A stretch of DNA of 27,980 nt from Promethearchaeota archaeon (lineage in GTDB: Archaea > Asgardarchaeota > Lokiarchaeia > Sigynarchaeales > SOKP01): contig DAOUUT010000008.1 of the NCBI GenBank assembly GCA_030668025.1, positions 1-27,980 of the forward strand. The letters are read 5' to 3'. Made by a program: the position numbers and the translations under genes. The notes under the pieces were generated by a model. That model was not told the DNA's origin. It searched no databases and saw only the letters and a program-made list of their open reading frames with translations. Positions 22,336-27,980 of this stretch are shown here, one piece after another; position 1 is the stretch's first letter, and the number at the start of each line of letters is the position of its first letter.

Positions 22336-23355
22336 ATGGGTTTTATTTCTGGACTGAAAGGATTGTTTAAAAAACCAATTTTTGTATTTATTATAAGCTT
22401 ATTTATAATTACTTGGATTTTGATAATACTTAATAGTTATTTGCTTATTCCCGCGATTAGAACGTTTATATTCATGTTTGGAGGAGGGTTATTGTTATTT
22501 AATTTAATTATCTTATTTATTTCCTTATTTAAAAATCTCGATAAAATAAATAAATGGTTTTACATAATCACTTTTATAGTTGCGATAATTTTAGCTATAT
22601 TTTTCTATGCTTCAATTTTTTCTCCCACATCTAGTCTTGCCTTTCTAATTCTTCTTAATGTTAATATATTTTTTACGGCTTTCTTTGCCTTCAAATTATG
22701 TTTGGATTCATCTACTAAAGTCGATGATTATTTGTATAAATCTAAGAGCTCTCGTAAAGTGACTCGAGTAATTGAATTTTTAGTTTTTGGTTTTTTAGTC
22801 TTAAGGTTGTTTAGAGCGACAGTAGTTTTTTTCAGTTATACTCCTCTACCATTATTCCTCGTTGTAATTCAGATTTTACAAATATTATTTTGGATGGATT
22901 TAGTATTAATGATAATCGTTTTACTTCGGTTGATTATAACAAAGAAATTATCAGCATATATCACTTTATTTTTTCTACTTACTTTCTTCTATGGATTGTA
23001 TATCCTTTTTGATTTATTATATGGAATATTCTTCAGCACAGTAACAGGAGACCCAACTCATGTTATCGTTTCGTTTGTAATAGATGCTGCATTATTCGCC
23101 TACATCCTAGGCACAGTCTATGATAAAATTGAATTTATTCAAGACAAATTAAAGGTTTTTCGAGTTGATACTATAGCCTTATTTCTAATAACTATGAAGA
23201 TTTATGTACAGGTTTCAAGAATCGGGGTAATAATTGTTCCAGTACCTGTACAAATATTACAAGCCCAAGTGTTATTTATTATTTTTGTATTCTTCAATTT
23301 AATATTTGGAATGTATTCAATTCTCGCGCATAAAAGCAAAAAGAGTAAACGATAA
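22336..23355 (+). CDS. Multi-pass membrane protein, unknown family
   Basis: About nine to ten hydrophobic helices fill nearly the whole 339 residues (for example PIFVFIISLFIITWILIIL, IITFIVAIILAIFFYASIF, VLFIIFVFFNLIFGMYSIL), with short basic loops (KSKSSRKVTR; C-terminal HKSKKSKR) suggesting a cytoplasmic C-terminus. No transporter or enzyme motif is recognised. I chose ATG 22336 because GAAGGG lies about 8-13 bp upstream and the N-terminus then reads MGFISGLKGLFKKP, an amphipathic lead into helix 1; TTG 22321 is the longer alternative. It is a single gene convergent with another membrane protein. Confidence 0.75.
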   Translation: MGFISGLKGLFKKPIFVFIISLFIITWILIILNSYLLIPAIRTFIFMFGGGLLLFNLIILFISLFKNLDKINKWFYIITFIVAIILAIFFYASIFSPTSSLAFLILLNVNIFFTAFFAFKLCLDSSTKVDDYLYKSKSSRKVTRVIEFLVFGFLVLRLFRATVVFFSYTPLPLFLVVIQILQILFWMDLVLMIIVLLRLIITKKLSAYITLFFLLTFFYGLYILFDLLYGIFFSTVTGDPTHVIVSFVIDAALFAYILGTVYDKIEFIQDKLKVFRVDTIALFLITMKIYVQVSRIGVIIVPVPVQILQAQVLFIIFVFFNLIFGMYSILAHKSKKSKR

Positions 23356-23460
23356 AGAGAAAATATTAAATTTATTAATTTTTTATGTAAGATCTAAAAT
23401 AAAAATACGAACTATAGATTTTATAAATTATTATAAATTAAAAGGAAAAAGAAAATTTAT

Positions 23461-23979
23461 CTAATACATCTCTTCTTTAGTAAATAGTAAACTGAAGCAA
23501 CCGTAGAATACGCCGTTTACAGCTCCGCTTATCAAAAAGGTGATTAATACTACGATTGGATCTACTACAATGATTCCATAATACGATAAGGTTGCTGTAC
23601 TTATGAAGGCTAATATTCCCAAAGCTACAGCACTTATTATAGCTGTAAGCATCCATCCACCAAAACTACCCCCTTTTTTATCTCCAGTTCGTCCTGCGAT
23701 TAATGCTGCAACAAAGGGAGAAACAACGAATCCAATACTTTGAATTAGCATAGGGCCAATCATTCCCATGGAAATTTGAACATAGATTGAACTAAAAACA
23801 GACCCGGGCATACTAACTAAAGGTCCGAAAAAAATTAGCATTATGATTAATGGATCGGTGCTAATTTCGCTAAAAAGAACGTTTAAATTACCACTAATAG
23901 TTTCAGCTATTATCACAAACAGAAAGTTTAGACCAACTAATGCGAGCAAACTAAATCCTAGAGCTTTACCTAATCCCAT
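23461..23979 (-). CDS. Small integral membrane protein, unknown family
   Basis: The 172 residues hold about four to five membrane helices (LGFSLLALVGLNFLFVIIAE, MIGPMLIQSIGFVVSPFVAALIAG, WMLTAIISAVALGILAFI, VLITFLISGAVNGVFYG). The middle loop AGRTGDKKGGSFGGW is glycine-rich and basic, and resembles loops in small archaeal membrane proteins that sit beside secretion or ABC systems, but this is only a resemblance. ATG 23979 is used. It is transcribed toward the membrane protein at 22336-23355 and away from the AIR-synthase-like gene. Function not assignable. Confidence 0.72.
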   Translation of the reverse strand: MGLGKALGFSLLALVGLNFLFVIIAETISGNLNVLFSEISTDPLIIMLIFFGPLVSMPGSVFSSIYVQISMGMIGPMLIQSIGFVVSPFVAALIAGRTGDKKGGSFGGWMLTAIISAVALGILAFISTATLSYYGIIVVDPIVVLITFLISGAVNGVFYGCFSLLFTKEEMY

Positions 23980-24170
23980 TTTTGTCAGACTCTTTTTTTC
24001 AAATTATTTATTTTAATTAATTAACTTCTCTTATGTATATAGCTATTGTAATAGCTATTTAAACTTATTTAACTTAAAACATAATTGTTATAAAACATAA
24101 AAAATAATCGTGACAAAGGCTTTCAATCAATAAATTTCATTAACATATTAATACTTATAAAGACAAGATT

Positions 24171-25211
24171 ATGAGAGAGAATCAAAATAAATTTCCAATT
24201 GGTAAACTTAAACACAAGTTTCTAAGGGAGATGTTAAAGAATTTTGTTTCTAACACTCATTTAAAAGATGACAGAGTAATTATGGGCTCTAGTATTGGAG
24301 AGGATGCGGCTGTTATTGATATGGGGGATAATTACTTAGTTGCTAAAACCGATCCCATTACTTTTGCTAGCGACGCTATAGGGTACTACGCCGTTAATGT
24401 CAATGTAAACGACGTTGTGTGCACTGGAGCTACTCCTAAATGGTTTCAATCAACAATTTTACTACCTCAGAAACTTACAGATGAAGATTTAATTGAAAAC
24501 ATTTTCAGAAACATTCATGATACTTGCAAATCTTTAGGGATTTCTGTAATAGGTGGTCATACTGAAATTACTTCAGACCTTACCAGACCAATTATTGTTG
24601 GTTCTCTCCTTGGTGAAGTTGAGAAAGATAAATTGGTTTTGACATCTGGAGCAAAAGCAGGAGACTCAATAATACTAACGAAGGGGATTTTTATCGAAGG
24701 CACATCCATTATAGCACGAGAAAAAGAGAATATATTAAAGGATAAAGGGTACAGCGTCGAATTTATTGAAAAATGTAAAGATTACCTATATGATCCTGGC
24801 ATCAGCGTCTTCAAAGAGGCTTTATTGTCTAACGATAATTTTAAAATTAATTCTATGCACGACCCTACTGAAGGGGGTCTATTTTGTGGCATTGCGGAAA
24901 TGGCAATTGCCTCGAATTTAGGGGTTTTAATCGAAAAAACAAAAATAAATGTGCTCGATGAGCCAGCGGAGTTAAGTAAAGTTTTTGCTTTAAATCCATA
25001 TAACACGATTTCTTCTGGTTCTCTTTTAATTTCAATTAAAGAAGAATTTGTTGCAGATTTAATTGAGTTATTAAAAAAAAATAACATTTATGCCGAAAAG
25101 ATCGGCTTAATTGCTTCAAAAAATAATGGATTGCTTCTTAAAGATAAACATGGGAAAAAAACACCCTTAAAATATTCCGAAACCGATGAAATCACAAAGA
25201 TATTTATATAA
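24171..25211 (+). CDS. AIR-synthase/HypE-related protein (no terminal Cys)
   Basis: This is an ATP-binding protein of the PurM/ThiL/SelD/HypE superfamily. The N-terminal half carries GEDAAVIDMGDNYLVAKTDP (43-62), the metal/ATP-binding acidic motif NVNVNDVVCTGATPKWF (76-92) and GGHTEIT (128-134). The C-terminal half has MHDPTEGGLFCGIAEMA near residue 229. It looks closest to the archaeal group annotated as HypE-like hydrogenase factor (COG1973-type AIR synthase), but true HypE ends in a conserved Cys that receives carbamoyl from HypF, whereas this one ends DEITKIFI. It is therefore not a standard [NiFe]-hydrogenase HypE. The 18-Cys Fe-S protein follows about 45 bp later on the same strand, suggesting joint function. 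Substrate unknown. Confidence 0.85.
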   Translation: MRENQNKFPIGKLKHKFLREMLKNFVSNTHLKDDRVIMGSSIGEDAAVIDMGDNYLVAKTDPITFASDAIGYYAVNVNVNDVVCTGATPKWFQSTILLPQKLTDEDLIENIFRNIHDTCKSLGISVIGGHTEITSDLTRPIIVGSLLGEVEKDKLVLTSGAKAGDSIILTKGIFIEGTSIIAREKENILKDKGYSVEFIEKCKDYLYDPGISVFKEALLSNDNFKINSMHDPTEGGLFCGIAEMAIASNLGVLIEKTKINVLDEPAELSKVFALNPYNTISSGSLLISIKEEFVADLIELLKKNNIYAEKIGLIASKNNGLLLKDKHGKKTPLKYSETDEITKIFI

Positions 25212-25255
25212 AAAATCAAAAATACGATTATTTGGTGGTTTCTTTATACAGTTAA

Positions 25256-25798
25256 GGTATTTTATCGGGTGATGATATTGCTGTTGGTCATTGTTTTTGC
25301 CGTCATCATCATGATTTATTAGGAGATCCATGCAAACAAACAGATATAAGAGAAAATTGCTTTACTTTCGGAAAATCCGCGCGATTTACTGCAGAACAAG
25401 TTTTTGCCAGATTAATCTCAAAGGAAGAAGCTTTAGACATAATAAGGAGATCGGATGAGGATGGATTAGTTCATAAGGCCTATCATCCCCATTTTGACAC
25501 GACTAAGGATGAAACAAGCTTGTGCATTTGCTGTAATTGTTGTTGCGGTCAAGCAGGAGGGTTTAATGTCAATGCGACAAATTATATTGCTCAAGTTGAT
25601 CAAGAGGCATGTACTGGGTGTGGTACTTGCGTTGAAAAATGTCATACAGGAACGATGCAGTTAAATGATGATAATATAGCCGATGTGGGAGATACATGTA
25701 TCGGTTGCGGTGTTTGTGCATACTATTGTGCCGAGCAGGCGATATCATTAAAAGAAAATGAGAGGATTGTTCGTTTTACACCCCCTAGACCAGAATAA
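25256..25798 (+). CDS. 18-cysteine Fe-S protein; 2x[4Fe-4S] ferredoxin domain plus Cys-rich N-terminal part
   Basis: The first conventional start in the downstream part (TTG 25520) would give 92 residues, but the frame is open and clearly coding from 25256 (preceded by TAA 25253-25255), giving 180 codons. The upstream part contains IAVGHCFCRHHHDLLGDPC and then Cys35 (Cys13, 15, 26, 35), a pattern known N-terminal to ferredoxin domains in a family of anaerobe 4Fe-4S proteins. Next comes CICCNCCCG (six Cys, 90-97), then two ferredoxin motifs, Cys119/122/125/129 (His instead of Pro after the fourth) and Cys148/151/154/158. No ATG/GTG/TTG lies in frame between 25256 and 25520, so the start is unresolved: a non-standard codon (ATT 25259), or a leaderless TTG/GTG at 25232/25235 interrupted by the TAA. 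An electron-transfer role is likely. Confidence 0.8.
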   Translation, partial: GILSGDDIAVGHCFCRHHHDLLGDPCKQTDIRENCFTFGKSARFTAEQVFARLISKEEALDIIRRSDEDGLVHKAYHPHFDTTKDETSLCICCNCCCGQAGGFNVNATNYIAQVDQEACTGCGTCVEKCHTGTMQLNDDNIADVGDTCIGCGVCAYYCAEQAISLKENERIVRFTPPRPE

Positions 25799-25856
25799 AT
25801 CTAAATTAACTATCCCTTAAGATATAAGGAGCAGAATTTCTTTATAATTTAAAAAA

Positions 25857-25887
25857 TTTCTTTTTTCCCTTTCCCTTTTTTTGTTTT
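25857..25887. terminator. T-tract terminator after the Fe-S protein
   Basis: T runs of 3-7 bases separated by CCC follow the Fe-S gene on the plus strand, between convergent genes. This is a typical archaeal intrinsic terminator composition. Confidence 0.45.
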
Positions 25888-25903
25888 AGCTATTTAGACA
25901 TGA

Positions 25904-26749
25904 TTAGTCTACAATGGCATAGGCATTACCAAGTACTACTGCTCCTCTCTCTTTAATTCGTGTTTGAATTATAAAGCGCCCATTGTCTTTCCAACCTTCT
26001 GTTGTTAATGTTTCTCCTGGATATACTTCACTTGTAAATCTTGCTTTGAATTCTTTAAAACGAGTAACGTCTCCATCGCAAAGACCATAAACTATTGCTC
26101 GCGTGGCATAACCATAAGTACAGAGGCCGTGAAGGATTGGTTTAGTAAATTTTCCGCTTCTCTTAGCAAATTCAGGGTCTATATGCAGTGGGTTTAAATC
26201 TTGATTTAACCTATATAAGGCAGCTTGATTGCCATTAGTTTTATATGATATGCTAAAATCAGGTTTAATTCCTTCGGGAGGATTTAGTGGTTCTGTTTTT
26301 GGTCCACTCTCTCCACCAAAACCCCCTTCACCAATATAGAAATGAACATATTTTACATCAAACACTTTAGAACCATCAGTAGTTGTACCTGTCATTTTAG
26401 TATGAATAACCGCTGCTTTTCCCTTATCAAAGATATTTTCACATACTCCTACTACCTTTATTTCGCCCGCTTTGGGGAAAGGTTGATAAAGTTTTATCAT
26501 TTGTTCTCCATGAATAAAACGAGAACCATCAATTCCCTTCTTACTATGTCTTGGGAATCCTATTCCTGCAACAATACAAGCGTAACTAGGAAAAACTTTT
26601 AAGCCACCTTTAGCTCCTTCATAAACAAATGATAACTCGTCAGCTTGAGCACCAATACCTAAATTATATAGAATTACATCTTTCCAAGTATATGCAAAAG
26701 TTTTTTCCTTAGTTTCTTTTCCTATAATCTCTAAATCCAAACTAGTCAT
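25904..26749 (-). CDS. MaoC-like double-hotdog (R)-enoyl-CoA hydratase, hydratase-2 type
   Basis: This is a 2-enoyl-CoA hydratase 2 / MaoC family enzyme, adding water to trans-2-enoyl-CoA to give (R)-3-hydroxyacyl-CoA. The C-terminal hotdog half has the hydratase-2 motif: YRLNQDLNPLHIDPEFAKRS followed by KPILHGLCTYG, with Asp and His as the catalytic pair. The N-terminal half (YTWKDVILYNLGIGA, FPSYACIVAG) is the non-catalytic hotdog that shapes the acyl pocket. The architecture and wording match the hydratase-2 domain of peroxisomal multifunctional enzyme 2 and its prokaryotic relatives. I use ATG 26749 (281 residues); GTG 26758 adds three residues. The esterase-like gene lies 88 bp upstream on the same strand. 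Role: fatty or hydroxy-acyl metabolism. Confidence 0.9.
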   Translation of the reverse strand: MTSLDLEIIGKETKEKTFAYTWKDVILYNLGIGAQADELSFVYEGAKGGLKVFPSYACIVAGIGFPRHSKKGIDGSRFIHGEQMIKLYQPFPKAGEIKVVGVCENIFDKGKAAVIHTKMTGTTTDGSKVFDVKYVHFYIGEGGFGGESGPKTEPLNPPEGIKPDFSISYKTNGNQAALYRLNQDLNPLHIDPEFAKRSGKFTKPILHGLCTYGYATRAIVYGLCDGDVTRFKEFKARFTSEVYPGETLTTEGWKDNGRFIIQTRIKERGAVVLGNAYAIVD

Positions 26750-26837
26750 TTTAACCACATATTAAATTTACATATTTTTAATTAATCTATATTTAGATAT
26801 ATTTGCATATTAACTATTTCAATTCTATTAATGGAAT

Positions 26838-27980
26838 TTAATCCTTCATACCAATAAGATACATTAAACCTTCAGGTAAACGTTCTCGCCAAGCGATGTA
26901 TTCGTGTCCTCCTGGATACTCTTCATAGAAATATGTATATCTTTTTTCCTGTAAAATTTTCTGGAAATTACGAATAGAATGAATAGCTCTCGTTTCAAGA
27001 TTTCCTACATTTAAATAAAATTTAAGTGGTAATCTTTCACTCCGGGCAAACTGATGAGTTAGCCATTCTGGTTGATTAATATCATCCGTACTCCACCATT
27101 TTACAAAATTTTCTCCAAAAAGTCTTACTGAACGTTGAAACCATTCATAACCAGGATACCATTCATACCATCCTGATTGTGAAAGAACATTTCTGAATGC
27201 TTCAGGGTGTTTGAATCCTATAAATGAAGCTGCTAATCCTCCAGAACTACTACCAACTAATACGGCGTGTTCGGGATTAGAACTAACATTATAATTCTCT
27301 TGAGCCCATGGTACTAACTCTTTAACAACGAAATCAGCAAATTGTGGATAACATAGTAAATCTTTTCCTCTACTAACCCCGCTATAATTATGAATAAAGA
27401 TTGCAACAATCGGTGGAATTTTATTCTCCGCTTGTAAATTATCCAAAATAATTGGCGTTTGAGTGAATTCAAGAAAAGCTTTTCCATCAAAGATGATTAA
27501 TAAATGAAATGGTTTATCATTTAAATTTAAATCAAAATTATTTGGTGTATATATCCAAATTTTTCTCTTTGTATTTAGAATATTACTATGGAAATCCACA
27601 GCATTCAAACTACCAGGGATTACATTCTTTTTTTGCTCTATCCATTTTAATGGTTTCGCACTTGGCATTTCAAGCACAGAATATTCAACAACAAATTTTT
27701 GACCTTCTCTCCTATATCTCTGTGTAAATCTTTTAGAATTATAGAGATCAGGTGTTAAAGTATCCCAATTGTTCATTAAATTATCGTAAAACCTGTGGAA
27801 TTTAAGAGAATTGTTTTTACTAATTGTATAGATCGTTCGTGTCCCATTTAGAACTACAAAACTCTTATAAAAAATATCGGTATTTTCAATTCGCTTACAA
27901 ATATTGTTCGATATCATGTCATCTTGATCGGCAAGCGAACATATCACGATAACATTTTTAGTTTCTTTATCTGCTTGAAC
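26838..27980 (-). CDS. Enterochelin-esterase-like alpha/beta hydrolase (5' end outside window)
   Basis: This is an esterase-D/Fes-type hydrolase. The visible 380 residues begin inside the N-terminal beta-sandwich typical of Fes (IENTDIFYKSFVVLNGTRTI) and continue into the alpha/beta hydrolase domain. It has LLIIFDGKAFLEF, the nucleophile elbow VGSSSGGLAASFIGFKHPEA (Ser in GSSSGG) and the terminal catalytic His in YPGGHEYIAWRERLP. Motif order and spacing match the enterochelin-esterase family, but many environmental relatives hydrolyse other esters, so siderophore cleavage is not implied. No signal peptide can be judged because the 5' end is missing; the frame is open to base 27980. An apparent GTG at 27947 is internal. 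It lies upstream of the hydratase on the same strand. Confidence 0.88.
   Translation of the reverse strand, partial: VQADKETKNVIVICSLADQDDMISNNICKRIENTDIFYKSFVVLNGTRTIYTISKNNSLKFHRFYDNLMNNWDTLTPDLYNSKRFTQRYRREGQKFVVEYSVLEMPSAKPLKWIEQKKNVIPGSLNAVDFHSNILNTKRKIWIYTPNNFDLNLNDKPFHLLIIFDGKAFLEFTQTPIILDNLQAENKIPPIVAIFIHNYSGVSRGKDLLCYPQFADFVVKELVPWAQENYNVSSNPEHAVLVGSSSGGLAASFIGFKHPEAFRNVLSQSGWYEWYPGYEWFQRSVRLFGENFVKWWSTDDINQPEWLTHQFARSERLPLKFYLNVGNLETRAIHSIRNFQKILQEKRYTYFYEEYPGGHEYIAWRERLPEGLMYLIGMKD

Noticed and set aside
24171..25211. Annotation as hydrogenase maturation factor HypE
   Set aside because: The C-terminal Cys motif essential in HypE is absent and no hydrogenase or other hyp gene is nearby; only the superfamily assignment is kept.
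25268..25321. Short hydrophobic frame starting GTG/ATG upstream in the Fe-S gene
   Set aside because: It is only about 17 codons long and overlaps the better-supported Cys-rich frame, which encodes a conserved-looking motif.

Overview
The window looks like a chromosome segment of a low-GC anaerobic archaeon, most likely an Asgard (Lokiarchaeia-like) lineage. Several genes have AT-rich TATA-type promoters, and terminators are plain T tracts. The gene content fits an archaeon: a lysine-less Archaeoglobus-type IscS, a CdhE-type corrinoid/Fe-S subunit of acetyl-CoA decarbonylase/synthase (Wood-Ljungdahl pathway), an ADP-forming acyl-CoA synthetase alpha subunit, archaeal-type RNase Z, a MoaD/ThiS-like ubiquitin-fold protein, and a double-hotdog hydratase resembling peroxisomal hydratase 2. 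The lineage is inferred; no rRNA, tRNA or ribosomal marker is present.

Region 1 (1-3783, minus strand) is a sulfur-trafficking cluster transcribed TusA -> IscS-like -> IscU-like -> FAD/NAD(P)H disulfide (CoA-disulfide/polysulfide) reductase, the last running off the left edge. The IscS-like protein has Asp where the PLP-binding lysine should be but keeps its mobile-loop Cys. The IscU-like protein carries a C-terminal segment resembling the NAD-binding half of thioredoxin reductase, and that segment is cut by an in-frame TAA with 39 more homologous codons behind it. Together these suggest Fe-S assembly fed by persulfide or sulfide rather than by cysteine desulfuration. This is the most interesting part of the window.

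Region 2 (4041-10405) holds a solitary methyltransferase-type corrinoid protein (minus), a LolD/MacB-like ABC ATPase with its two-module FtsX permease, a lysine-rich coiled-coil protein with an internal 18-bp tandem repeat, RNase Z, and a convergent MoaD/ThiS-like protein.

Region 3 (10.6-16.0 kb) has a TPR/SNAP-like helical-repeat protein, a HAD phosphatase, CdhE and an MFS transporter. It includes a 23-A intergenic tract and a 14-A tract inside the MFS gene.

Region 4 (16.0-23.98 kb) opens with a 510-bp gene-free gap. Then come a 1212-residue orphan protein, the ADP-forming acyl-CoA synthetase alpha subunit, a small hypothetical protein and two unrecognised membrane proteins.

Region 5 (24.1-27.98 kb) has an AIR-synthase/HypE-like protein followed by an 18-cysteine Fe-S protein whose frame extends 88 codons upstream of the first conventional start. 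On the opposite strand are a hydratase-2-like enzyme and, running off the right edge, an enterochelin-esterase-like protein.

Several genes (FtsX permease, TPR protein, Fe-S protein, perhaps MoaD-like) have coding frame extending upstream of any ATG/GTG/TTG. This means either unusual AUA/AUU starts or sequence errors. No CRISPR array, insertion sequence, tRNA or rRNA was found.
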